DNA from: Chelydra serpentina
Taxonomy: Eukaryota; Chordata; Testudines; Chelydridae
Assembly (NCBI GenBank): GCA_037349315.1
Contig: JBAIAC010000010.1
Location: forward strand, 32,280,001-32,344,000
Reading direction: 5' to 3'
Length of the DNA stretch: 64,000 nucleotides
Shown here: one piece after another, positions 21,887-32,491 of the stretch
Position numbering within the stretch: the stretch's first letter is position 1
Layout: every line of letters begins with the position of its first letter
Program-made: the position numbers and the translations under genes
The notes under the pieces: generated by a model
Databases searched by the model: none
What the model was told of the DNA's origin: nothing
The model's input: the letters and a program-made list of their open reading frames with translations, nothing else

Positions 21887-23882
21887 AACAAACCTAATCC
21901 TGCTCAGAGCAGGTTTACACAACATGGGGGGTTAAAAGGCCAGTGATCATTGATACTTTATATACGCTGGTACTCCCACCTTACTATTGCCAGTGAACTG
22001 AATGGGTTTTAGCAGTGCTGAGAAATTTCAGACAAATGCCCTATCACGATTCCAATATTTAATTCACAGTGATCCCAAAGAACTATTACAAGAGAAAATG
22101 CCCCTGAATATGTTTTGTAAGGCTCTTGGCCCACTGAAATGCAACTTCTTTTTCTGTGAAATATGGCAACAATCAATGCTATACAATAGTTTAGGACAGG
22201 AAGTGAAGAATAACTTATTTGGTAAAAAGACCGTAATTACCCAAATTGTTATTTGGTCAAAATACCAGGGTTAATAACTCTGTGCTTTTGAAAAATGTCA
22301 TGGGATTTATAATGTGCACAAGTTTTCAGGGTCTCTTGCACCTCATTTAAAAGGCAGTGGCAATATGACCTTGCACCATGATGATACATTACTTGCTGCT
22401 GATGCAGAGGGCAGAGGACCATCTACTCAATCGACATCATTTCTTAGGGCACCTAGCATTTTCTAGGCGATCACCACTCAGGTTTGACCCTGCTTAGTTT
22501 GTAAGAGTTGAAAAGATCACAATGCAGTGTAGTATGATGTACATCAACAAGCAAGTACAAAGAAACCTGACTGGGCAAGTGCGATAAGGGTTATTTTGAC
22601 ATGCAAACTGCACATCTCACTAGAATCTGATGCCTTGAATGGGCCCAGTGAACTTGGCCAGTTCCTGGAAGATAGACAGGGACCATTGCCTCTCTGCCAA
22701 GAATGGCATGGAAGTACTTTATATTCTAAAACCCCAGAACTTTTATGGGAAATGCTTAACCCCTTTGACTGGGTCTTATCAAATAGTAAGAGGGCAGTGA
22801 TAGTCAGAATAGGTTTTATTATTTTATTATTTAACAGATTTGTTCCATGTGTGTATTAAGAGTGAGATCAGTTCTCTTTTGACCTGACAACAGTAAGTTT
22901 TTACTACTTTTAAACTCCTGCTAGCCCAGCAAAGCAAATTCCATTATGGAAGCGTGGACTGGGTTCTTCTCTCTCTCTGCCATGCACCAAAAGAATCTTT
23001 AGCTTGGTCCCACTTTCAGATCATTTATTACACATGCAAGACCAAGGGACAAAATGTGACTTTCAGATCCTAGATTCAGTTTGCAAACTTGGCATCTAGA
23101 AAAAATAATCTTTGTTAATGTAAAATGAGCAAGTTTGGCATGGAATCATTGAGACAATAAACATGGGAGGCACCCCATTATGCTAGTTTTTCGGTGTTAT
23201 ATAACTCCTTCCTCTTGTGTTAAACGTTTATTAGAAAAGCCAGCTCCACCAACTTTGTGGCTTTATAGGCAGATAGATTGCTCACATGTGCATGGGTTTA
23301 GGGGATTTGGCACACACAACCTTATCCAACCTACATTTCCTCCCTAAAGCATGATAACATGATTGATCATGAATATGCAAGTAGGTATTAGCAAGTGCTG
23401 AACAATATTCCAACAGCAGATGCTGCAGTGCTACCACCTCTTCAAAACGTGTTTAAAATTAAATGGCAACATGATATCAAAGTTCTAATTATATTAGCTG
23501 ATGCAGCAAATGAATTTTTCAAACTTGATGTTCCTTTTTTTTTTTAATTTAAAGTGATGGCAAAGTGCTTTGCATTGTATAAGACACAGACAACATGCCC
23601 CAAAAGTCCCAAGGAGCTTACAGCCTAAGAGCTGATCCTTCAAACACTACCAAGTGTAGTGCTTGCTACTGTAAGTAGTATCATTGACTTATATTTGAAA
23701 ATGACTGTTTAAAATTAATTTAGAATTTCCCCACCACCACCATCAGTTTAGGAAAGAACATCTTGCAGCCTGAGCCTGAACTACTTCTTTATGCAAAATT
23801 CCCATTAAAAGTCAAAGGAGATTGTATAAGGCGTGCATAACTGGAAGAATGGACACAAGGTTATTATTTTAAGCAATACTTA

Positions 23883-24175
23883 GGGCTGGTCTACACTGGC
23901 GGGGGATCGATCTAAGATACGCAACTTCAGCTACGTGAATAGCGTAGTTGAAGTCGAATATCTTAGATCGATTTTTAAAAGTACTTACCCCGGTCCACAC
24001 GGCAGCAGGCAGGCTCCCCCGTCGACAGCGCTTCCTCCGCTCGCAGAGCTGGAGTTCTGGTGTCGACGGGGAGCAGCTCTGGGATCGATTTATCACGTCT
24101 AGACGAGACGCGATAAATCGATCCCAGAACATCGATAGCTACCCGCCGAATGGGGCGGGTAGTGTAGACATAGCC
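23883..24175. mobile_element. Harbinger-like MITE with two internal palindromes
   Basis: Flanked by TTA on both sides (23880-23882 and 24176-24178). The ends are GGGCTGGTCTACACT and AGTGTAGACATAGCC, a 15-bp inverted repeat with mismatches. Two internal hairpins are visible, 23906-23972 (ATCGATCTAAGATA / TATCTTAGATCGAT) and 24079-24127 (CTGGGATCGATTTATC / GATAAATCGATCCCAG, perfect arms). It is non-coding. The TWA duplication fits PIF/Harbinger. Confidence 0.7.
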
Positions 24176-24384
24176 TTAGACATTATTCACTTTACTTTGG
24201 AATAAATCCTCCATGCCAAATGTCAAAGCAAATGTCAACTCTAACATTCATTATACTAGTGCTGTTTGTGGCATCCAACATGATTTTCACCAGGTATTAG
24301 GAAAATAAAATTTCACTTTGCATTCTGGAAATTTGTCTAGCAGAAAAGTGTAATATTATTTTGCCTGCATACCTGGAAATATGT

Positions 24385-24505
24385 TGTCAGTGCCTCTTTG
24401 TGCCTCAGTTTTCCCATCTGTAAAATGGGGATAATGATACTTACCTCCTTTGTATAGTTCTTTGAGATCTACTGATGAAAAACACTGTAGAAAAACTAGG
24501 TTTTA
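24385..24505 (+). mobile_element. MIR-like SINE 3' half
   Basis: TGTGCCTCAGTTTTCCCATC, TGTAAAATGGGGATAATGATAC, TTACCTCCTTTGTATAGTTC and TTTGAGATCTACTGATGAAAAACACTG are a well-preserved MIR-type 3' half. Confidence 0.75.
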
Positions 24506-26139
24506 TTATTGTAATCATTTGTACATCGTTTTTATCACCGAAAATATGTCTAAAGTATCTGATGTTACAGCTGCTCAGTGTAATACTATGTTAGATTAAA
24601 AGCCTGAACCTGTTCCCACTGAAGTAGGAATTTCCACTAAACTTTCCATTAACTTTAGCAGAATCAGGATTGGACCTACCTGGTCAAGCTTTATGATGTT
24701 TGTATTGTACTGAGATATGCTGGTGTAAGGTTCATGACTACTGCTCATCTAGTCCTAAAACTATTACAATTCAATGGCAAAAATTAATGTTAATTCAGAG
24801 ATAAGGTTGCTTAGTGGTAGGTCGTCCCCTGGCAGAACGCTCAATTGAGCACTCTCAAACTTCTGAAAACCAGGAAATGCACAGTTAAGGTTGCCAATGC
24901 AACCTTAACCTCTTTCCGCACTGCCCCGGTATGTCCCATTAACACCCATACATTTACTCTGCTAACCCCATAGTTGTTGAAATGTTTGCGTTTTGCTCAA
25001 CTCAATATTCTGTAAGAGGACGACATACCACCAACTGAAGGACAGCTATGTTACAGTGGAATGGTGTTCCTGGTCATGTTTCAGAATGGTTGGATGGTGG
25101 AGTTTGTGGCAGGACACGTGAGAGAAATCACAGGAGGGGTTTCTGTTCCAAAATACTGACAGTTTTAGGTTTGAGAGAAAGATCCTCTGAACCTTTTCCA
25201 ACAGATGTACCTCAGAGGTGTTAGAACTTGTATTTTTCATTGCCATACCGTACACCTTTTCTGGTCAGCCACAAACCCTCCCATTTCTTATTTAATGTTC
25301 TTCCAACGCTTCTTCCATATTGTTACTATAACAGTTTTTTCAGAGAAAATTATTACAGCTCCTGGACACAAATCTTTGATGCAGTCCAAATCTGCTCTTA
25401 CACTTTATGAGGTGTGCACCAGGAATGAGGCCCAGATCATTTCCACCAGAGTGAATCATCATAATGTCTGGTAGATCACAACCTCTTACGTCACTGGTTA
25501 GATGCTGTGGAGTGAGCAAAAGATTATGCCAGTTCAGGACACCTCTCTCCAGCTAATCTACCTGTAATCAGCAACCTTCATGTCTTGGTGTACTCCTTGC
25601 TCTCCCACAAACTTTTGCCACCTCATGATCCACCCAGAATCCACATATTGGCAAGCCTGGCAGCACACACGTGTCTATAAATTCTTTTCCCTCAACAGTC
25701 AAGGTGCCTGTGGTGTCAGTTCCAAACCCCCACACTATGTATCTTCGAAAACACCATATTAATTTGCCCCAAGATCAGGAAGTAGCCATTTGCCCATCCT
25801 CACACACACACTTCCCAAGGGCAAGTAAAACACAGATTTTCTCAAACAACCAATCCAAGGCTTGTCTACCACCCATCCTCATTTCCCATCCCCTCCAGAG
25901 CCACAACCCCTCTCCCTGTGGCTATCCCGTCATTCCCTCATAGCCCTGCACAAAGTTCTCTGGCTCATCCCCACCTGATATAATAAAAATTCTGGTTACT
26001 CTGTCTGTTGCCTATTCTGATGTGTTCACAGTAAACCTCCCCATAAAATAGAAACATATTATAAAAGAGACAACTTGTAGCAAGCAACTTGAAGTATTAC
26101 ATCTGATTGTATACAGGAGGTGCATACACGTATAAAGGA

Positions 26140-26470
26140 TCAGATACTGCCTTGGGTAAACTCGACAGACTGAAACCATTTTGACCCGCATCACATCAAT
26201 AATTCGATCTCTAGCTCTGAGCAGAGACTCCACCTAGAAACTTTTTGAAAAATGGCTATTTTTCCAGGGCTTATATCTTTGCAACCCATAGCTCAAATGA
26301 CCCCAAATTTGGGTCACTAACTCTACCCTGCACCCTGCTGAGGCACCAAATTTCAAAGAAATACAACTAAGCCTGTCAATTTAGAGGACTTAGAAAGGTC
26401 ACCTGTTAAACTGAAGTCATGATGCAACCTCAATTAGAGTGGCACTACCGCAGCACTATAATAACAGAGA
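26140..26470 (+). repeat. Local/dispersed repeat, copy A
   Basis: Aligns by eye with 27345-27600 plus 28196-28290: CTTGGGTAAACTCGACAGACTG, GAAACTTTTTGAAAAATGGC, CTCAAATGACCCCAAATTTGGG, CACCCTGCTGAGGCAC and TGTCAATTTAGAGGACTTAG all recur. It carries no Harbinger insertion, so it preserves the empty site (AACTAAGCCTGTC). Confidence 0.65.
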
Positions 26471-26539
26471 AGTCCCTGCCCCAAAGAGCTTATAGTCCAA
26501 TGGAATTGGTGGATGTGTGAAGGGTTTGTACATGGATTG

Positions 26540-26680
26540 AGGTGCACAGGTTGAACTCTGGAGTGCAGGGGGGGTTGGGATGCACTGGCAGAGCTGTGGG
26601 GGGCCGGAATTTTGGGGTGCACTGGCAGAGATATGGGGTGCAGGGATGGGGTGCACAGGCAGAGATGGGGGGCAAGGACT
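26540..26680 (+). repeat. G-rich degenerate tandem repeat
   Basis: GGGGTGCACTGGCAGAG, TATGGGGTGCAGGGATGG, GGGTGCACAGGCAGAGATGG and related phrases repeat at about 20-50 bp. The open frames across it are low-complexity. Confidence 0.45.
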
Positions 26681-27079
26681 CCCTCACCTCTCTTCCCTCC
26701 TCTACCATGCATCCCCCTAAGCCCACTCCTTTTGCTGCAGCCCCAAACCACTCTCCCCATGTTTCTCCAAACCTCCATCCCCTAATACCACTCCCCTCTC
26801 CTCTACCTTCCCCCCAAAATACTTTGATTACATTCCCCTCCACCCCCAAATAAAACTGCCACCCATGACTGACAAATTGCAGCAACCTCTGGCCACTCAG
26901 TGCAAAACTCCCTTTGTCTTAGGTGGGGGCTTGTCATTAATTTATTCTTAGTTATATTAATTTAAGGCTGAGTTCACCACTATCAATTTCAATGAGGCAT
27001 GTCATTCATCCAGTCTTTAGTAGCTCTCAGTTTAACAGTATAAGGCAGCAGAAACTGGGTTTTTGAGAAGGTGTGTAGA

Positions 27080-27190
27080 GGACTGTAACTAAGGAACCTC
27101 TCAGTCAAATGACCCCAAATTTGCATCAGTAATGCTATCCAGTGCCCCCTGGGGCACACCAAATTTCCAAGCAAGCTGATTAACCAATCA
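27080..27190 (+). repeat. Local/dispersed repeat, partial copy C
   Basis: TCAAATGACCCCAAATTTGC, CAGTGCCCCCTGGGGCACACC and AAATTTCCAAGCAAGCTGATTAA follow copies A and B in order, more diverged and shorter. Confidence 0.5.
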
Positions 27191-27344
27191 TATTTTAGAG
27201 CATTACTAAGCATCGAGCTTTAAAGTTTATAAAACAACAGGAATGGAAACTGGTCTAGTCAGTTTCCTTGGTATAGGCCTACTGTAAAAAATGTACATGA
27301 AATAACATTCTTAATTTAGGTCCCCCAAAGATGTAGTGGGTGCC

Positions 27345-28290
27345 ATGCACTACCTTGGGTAAAACTGGACAGACTGAGACCATCTTGACCCACATCACAT
27401 CAGCGGTTTGATCCCTAGCACTGTACAAAAGACCAAACAAAGAAACCAAACACATACACCACCTGGAAACTTTTTGAAACGTTGCTATTTATTTCAAGAC
27501 CCATATCTCTGGAACACCAAGCTCAAAAGACCCTAACTTTGGGTCATTTATCCTACCCTGCACCTTCTTGAGGCACACCAAATTTTAAAGGAATCTGACT
27601 AAGGCCTTGGCTACACTTATGAGTTACAACGCAATAAAACTGCCTGCAGCGCTGTAACTCACTAACTGGCTACACTTGCAAGGCACGTGCAACGCTGTAT
27701 CTCCTCAGAGAGTGGGGGGGGGGGGGGCCTCCGTTAGGAATGCTGCAGCAAAGTTGGCTTGGAGAGAGGGGGGGGGTCAGAAAGAACGGTGGGGGGGAGG
27801 GGGCGGGCTCCGTTTCCCCGAGTTCTCTTTTATCTGCTCTTTAAAAACAAACAAAGCCCCTGCTGCTTGCTTTCAGTGATTGTGAGAGAGGCGGGGGATG
27901 TGGAGGTGTGTAAACTTAGGAGATAATGAGCTGACACTCTGTGGATACCCCAAAAATCCACTCTCTCTCCCCACACGCTTCCTGTCACACTCCCCCTCAT
28001 CCCCCCCATTTGAAAAGCACGTTGCAGCCACTTGAACGCCCCGCTCCCAATACAGCTGCAAATGCCTCAAATGTAGCCACGTTAGTGCGCTGGCAGCTGC
28101 CAGTGTGGACAGGCTGCAGCGCTTTCCCGACTCAGCTGTACGAAGACGGGTTTAACTCACAGCGCTGTACAGCTGCAAGTGTAGCCAAGGCCTAAGCATG
28201 TCAATTATAGAGGACTTAGAAAGATCCATCTTTAAACATAAATTATGATGCAACCTTAACTATAGTGGCACTGCAGCACCATGATAATGC
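27345..28290 (+). repeat. Local/dispersed repeat, copy B (split by Harbinger-like element)
   Basis: Matches copy A on both sides of the insertion at 27603-28192. Joining the flanks across one TAA gives the same order of words as in copy A, which shows the target duplication to be 3 bp. Confidence 0.65.
27603..28192. mobile_element. Harbinger-like non-autonomous element (590 bp)
   Basis: Perfect 16-bp terminal inverted repeats GGCCTTGGCTACACTT, flanked by TAA on both sides (27600-27602 and 28193-28195). The interior is GC-rich with poly-G runs (27713-27727 and others) and an inverted AGCGCTGTAACTCA / TTTAACTCACAGCGCTGTAC pair near the ends. No transposase is present. The empty site in copy A of the host repeat confirms the boundaries. 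Confidence 0.8.
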
Positions 28291-28558
28291 CCAAGTCCCA
28301 ATGCTGCTTGAAGATCTGCTAACATGAACCATATTTCCTCACTGAATCCTGCTGCAGTCAATAGAACTCATGAGTGCAAGGGACCTTGCCAGAAGATTCT
28401 GTTACAGGATCAGAGCGTAAGATGTCCATTTCAAGAGACCATCCCTTCGAGCAAAATGTTTAAACATAACAATTAAAAAGAAGGTATACCGAGTCAGAAT
28501 GCAGTAAAATTATTCCTTTTTCTGGCCAACCTGTCTGCTGACCTTTAAACTCAAGGCT

Positions 28559-28740
28559 ATGAAATCATAGAATATCAGGGTTGGAAGGGACCTTAGGAGG
28601 TCATCTAGTCCAACCCCCTGCTCAAAGCAGGACCAATCCCCAATTTTTGCCCCAGATCCCCAAATGGCCCCCTCAAGGATTGAACTCACAACCCTGGGTT
28701 TAGCAGGCCAATGCTCAAACCACTGAGCTATCCCTCCCCC
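28559..28740 (-). mobile_element. tRNA-derived SINE with CR1-type tail (turtle Pol III SINE)
   Basis: On the minus strand: GGGAGGGATAGCTCAGTGGTTTGAGC (box A region), GGTTGTGAGTTCAATCC (box B), a unique region, then AGGTCATC-type CR1 tail ending TTCTATGATTTC. The plus-strand tail (CAGGGTTGGAAGGGACCTTAGGAGG) is almost the same as the 3' end of the CR1 at 37881, implying shared retrotransposition machinery. A second copy is at 41211. Confidence 0.85.
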
Positions 28741-28744
28741 AAAA

Positions 28745-29375
28745 CTAGTGCTCCAGATGAGACAACAAATCTGACAACTCACATGAGGCAGAGATTTCTT
28801 TTGAGTGATGTTGTAAATGGCTTATTGAAACACAAGCAGAAAAGCTCTTCTCCCAAAGGAGAAGCTTCAAAAACTGCTAAAAACTCTCTCCAAAAGAGTA
28901 AGACTTGGCAGGGAACTCTCTGATGGTCTTGCAAATGTGTCAATTTAGTTTTAAACAAACCTGCATGTTTTCCCTGTTTGTGTTTAAAGGGCCATAAGCA
29001 CATTCCTTTGCATTAGCTCAGTAAATAATAGGTCTGCATGTGGAGAATGACTAACTTCCTTCCTGATATATACCGCACACCCTATTTGGTCACGGTGCCT
29101 CGCTTGGAGAAGCACAGGGCTCATCCAGTATAGGCTCTAGCCACACTTCAGCCCGCGCGCTTTGCCTTCCTGCTGCCTCCAGATTCCTCTCTGTCCTGCA
29201 TAGTCCCTCCTATGCATAATGACCAACAAACCGCGTTTGCCTCCTCCCGCCTAGCAAGGCAGCACGGAGCAGAAAGGCGACAAAGCAGCCTGCGGGATAA
29301 TGATTTCCCTACACCCCCCCCCCGTTTTGTGAACTAGTTACATGCCAAGGTAGTGACACCCCCCCCCCAGTAAAT
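28745..29375. other. No gene recognised
   Basis: Transition from AT-rich sequence into the CpG island. Poly-C runs lie at 29315-29324 and 29360-29368. Confidence 0.45.
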
Positions 29376-29886
29376 TCGAACACCCCACCTAATTTCAATT
29401 CCTGGGAGGCCACTGCTGCGGGAGGCCAGGGGATGCGGGGCGTGGAGAGTGTGAACTGCTGGGGTTGCGACAAGCCAGTGCAGCAGCAGCGCCCGAAGTA
29501 CAGACCCGAAGGGGGGAACTCCCCACCCGGCGCAGGGGGCACACCGCACAGTCCTTTGCCCTCTTCTGGAAAGCGCCTCATGGCCTGTGAGCCCCGACGC
29601 TGTGGACTGGGTCTGCCCTGGTGCCCCGCTCCTCCATCCCCTGGACTGCCACGGCGCGCTGGGGCGGGCAGAGGAATGTGGCCTCCCCGAGAGCTGGGAC
29701 TGAGAGTGCGGCAGGGGGATCCCACCCCAGCCCTGTGCAGTGCGGTGTCACATGGGTCCCGGTGCGGAAGCGCTGCCCGCAAGGAGCCGCCAGCCCCTTT
29801 CACTGCCGCGGGCTCCCCCGGGCCAACCCCGGGAACAGGGACTTCGGCGCGCTGTGCTCCGGCCCCAGGGACTCCGCCGCCCTCAG

Positions 29887-29926
29887 CCCCTGCCCCTGCC
29901 CCTGCCCCTGCCCCTGCCCCTGCCCC
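29887..29926. repeat. Hexamer microsatellite (CCCCTG)n
   Basis: About six tandem copies of CCCCTG within the CpG island. Confidence 0.9.
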
Positions 29927-30069
29927 GCGAGCGGGCTCCCTTGCTGCGGCTCTGCAGTCATCCCGCGGCAGCGTGCGGGGAAGGCTCGGTCTGCAAAGCC
30001 CAGCCCCCTTCCCCTCCTCCCCGGCCCGGTGCCCCCCGCGGCTTGGGGAGCCGGGCAGGTTCCACTCAC

Positions 30070-30200
30070 CCGGTTTATCTGCCCGCTCGGTGGCTTCTCT
30101 TGCCGTAATCAGAAGGGAGCCCCCTTGGAGCGGCCTGAAATGCCGAGTGCAGGAGGAGGAAGTGGTGGCTGGGGGAGGGAGGCAGAGAGAGCTGCAACAA
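30070..30200 (-). other. ABRACL: Candidate ABRACL non-coding exon 1
   Basis: A consensus donor, GG followed by GTGAGT, lies on the minus strand at 30070/30069, inside the CpG island. The coding exon 2 has an acceptor six bases before its ATG, so an upstream non-coding exon must exist. The 5' boundary near 30200 is a guess; no TATA box is evident. Confidence 0.4.
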
Positions 30201-30430
30201 GTGTATTTCAAATGCAGGGAGAAAGTGCCGCCCCCATGAATGGGGAAGCCTATGAGAATGGGGGCGGGGAGGGGGAATTCAACACAGAGTCTGCCTTTGT
30301 ACAGCCCCAGCTCAAGAGGTCATGCAGGGGCTATTTCTCGCCCCAGCAGCCTCTCTCCCTCATCTTTTCGTTGTCTGCTGCAGGAGTCCCCCCCCCCCCG
30401 CGCTGAAGGTGACTTCCAGGAGGTTTAAAG

Positions 30431-30990
30431 CACAGGGCTGCCTGGAGACCAGGTCTGGGACTTGTAAGACAAACTAAATCATGCATCCCCATGCCCTTTT
30501 AACATCAGAGTTTCAAGCAGCAGCTTACAAAACCAAGTGGGGAGGAGGTCAGGATACAATGACATAAAAGGGATAGGATGACTTAAGTCACTTTTTTTTT
30601 CTTGACCCGCATTTATTCTGTAATATATTTTTCCATGTTGCCTTGGTGCAGGATTTCCTTTACCTCACCACTATACTTGCACCGTCACTGGACCCCATAT
30701 CACACAGTCGTTAGGCTGCCACAGAGCCGTCAGGCAGAGGCTGCAAGGTGAATTAACTCAGCCATTGAAAGGGATGCCAGAAACATCAACTCCAGGCAAG
30801 TGTATCATTAGAGTCTCTAAGCTCTCCCATTATGTAGGGGGTTTTTTTAGTTTGGTAATTTTTATTAACTTGCCATCCACTATTTTTGTGGATGGAGAGG
30901 CATTTTTTGGCTAGAGCCGGTCAGGAAAATAATGTACTATTTCCTGCACAAACTCAAGGAACTTTGCATTCATCAATTCACAGATAAACC
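30431..30990. other. No gene recognised
   Basis: Flank of the CpG island with no coding or repeat features that I can name. Confidence 0.45.
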
Positions 30991-30994
30991 CAAA

Positions 30995-31095
30995 CAAAAC
31001 AAAATATTATTATTCATATAGCACCCAAAGGTGTACTGTGCTTTATAGACATAAGAACCCAAGTCAATGCCCCAAAAGAATTTACAGTCTACTTA
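30995..31095 (+). repeat. Ancient interspersed repeat fragment
   Basis: TATTATTATTCATATAGCACCC, GTGTACTGTGCTTTATAGAC and ATGCCCCAAAAGAATTTACAGTC recur in diverged form at 23575-23630 (TGCCCCAAAAGTCCCAAGGAG) and 26475-26500. It appears to be a common old amniote repeat. Confidence 0.45.
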
Positions 31096-31330
31096 AGCAA
31101 TCTACAGGCAAAGAAGAAGGGATACAATGCAAGATTTCCTCTCTCTCCCATGGTGTGCTATCGAAAATGTAACTTTTTCCCTTCTCTTCATATATTTGGA
31201 GAAATAAAGGTTTGTTTTGTGTGTAGTCCTCCAACATAGAGAAAAATGTATTGGGTTTGGACCAAAAGCCACAGATGGTTGTCTGTGCCTCTGCTTATCT
31301 ATCAGTTCTACTAGATATGAAAATGGATAT

Positions 31331-32345
31331 GATTCATAGATTTTAGGGCCAGTAGGGACCAATATGATAATCTAGTTTGACCTTCTGCATAATGTGGGCC
31401 ATAGAACCTCACCTAGCTATTTCTGCATAAATAACTATGCAGTTATTTATTACTAAGGCTATGTTTTAGTCATGGGTATTTTTAATAAAAGTCATGGACA
31501 AGTCACAGGCAGTAAAAAAGTTCATGGCCCATGACCTGTCCATGACTTGTACTATATACCCCTAACTAAAACTTGGGTGCTCTGAGGGGGTTGGCCCAGG
31601 GGCGCTATGTATGCTCTAGGGAGGCCTGGGACCCCCGCTGGTGCTGGGGGGTGGGGGGTGGGAGCTGCGATGGCAGTGCCCGTCCTGAGACGCCTGCTGC
31701 TGCTGCTGGGTGGGGGGGTTTGGTAGGGCTGGCAAGCTCCCTAAATGACTCCACACTGCTCCCTGGAAACGGCAACATGTCCCTCCCTCAGCTCCTAGGT
31801 GGAGGCACGGCCAGGGGGCATTCCACACGCTGCCCCTGCCCTGAGCGCCCACTCCGCAGCTCCCATTGGCCGGGAACCGCAGGCAAGGGGAGCTGCGGGG
31901 GCGGTGCCTGCGAGCGAAGGCAGTGCACAAAGCCACCATGCCTCTGCCTAGGAGCTGAGGGAAGGACATGTCGCCGCTTCCAGGGAGCCACCCCAGGTAA
32001 ATGCCGCCTAGAGTCCTCACCTCCTCTTGCACTTGAACCCCCTGCCTCAGCCCAGAGCCCCCTCCCACACCCAAACTCCTGCTGCTTCTGGGAGTGGGGG
32101 TGCGGTGTCCTGAGACTGCCCCTGTAGCAGCCAGTGCTGCTGGCCCAGGGACTGCCCAAGCTGCACAGGCCGCCCCTGGGCCAGCCGCACTGGCCACTGC
32201 AGAAGTCACAGAGGTCCTGGAAAGTCACGGAATCCACAACTTTTCGGGACCTCCATGACAGACACAGCCTTAATCATAATTTCCCAGGCTTGCTTTCAAG
32301 GCTTCAAGTAACAGAGAATCTGCCACATTCCTAAAATAGGTCTCT
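31331..32345 (-). mobile_element. CR1 3'-end fragment split by a MITE
   Basis: ATTCATAGATTTTAGGGCCAG, then TAGGGACCAATATGATAATC and TAGTTTGACCTTCTGCATAA is a CR1 3' end read on the minus strand. CR1 sequence resumes after 32272 (AGAGAATCTGCCACATTCC). It carries only the non-coding tail and is diverged. Confidence 0.6.
31454..32272. mobile_element. Non-autonomous DNA element with foldback core
   Basis: The ends are inverted: TAAGGCTATGTTTTAGTCATGG on the left and CCATGACAGACACAGCCTTA on the right. The core contains a long inverted repeat: GGAAACGGCAACATGTCC to GAGGCACGGCC (31765-31815) pairs with the complement of 31930-31990, around CCCATTGGCCGGGAACCGC. A TAA/TTA pair at the ends hints at Harbinger but the target duplication is not clean. 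The 150-200-codon frames within it are GC-driven and overlap in antisense. Confidence 0.6.
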
Positions 32346-32491
32346 AACATAATGGAAAAGTAGAACATCCTTTCCACAGAGAACAAAGAAGACTTACTGG
32401 CTGCAGATCTGAGAAACAGACTGACAGCAAGTCAGCGATGTCTCAGAGATGTGCTAGGGGCAAACAAGAATCTAGAGACTGTTGCAGTTGG

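Larger units (their letters stand above)
20890..30069 (-). other. ABRACL: ABRACL intron 1 (inferred)
   Basis: Inferred from the exon 2 acceptor at 20887-20888 and the candidate GTGAGT donor at 30069-30064. The interval holds repeats described separately and otherwise only short frames: 21890-23880 and 24505-26115 show nothing I can name. Confidence 0.45.
29380..30430 (-). promoter_or_regulatory. ABRACL: CpG island, probable ABRACL promoter
   Basis: About 1 kb of very GC- and CpG-rich DNA upstream of ABRACL, in the position expected for its promoter. On the minus strand GGAAGTGG/CACTTCC ETS-like sites and CT-rich initiator-like stretches precede a candidate first exon. The long open frames in several phases and on both strands here (up to 300 codons) are what CpG islands produce and have no domains. 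The direction of transcription is inferred from gene order. Confidence 0.6.

Noticed and set aside
29309..30239. Long open frames (300, 268 and 261 codons) on both strands
   Set aside because: They overlap in several phases inside a CpG island, have P/A/R/G-rich composition and no domains; expected from low stop density in GC-rich DNA.
31573..32237. Frames of 150-197 codons on both strands
   Set aside because: They sit inside a GC-rich foldback transposon and overlap in antisense without family features.
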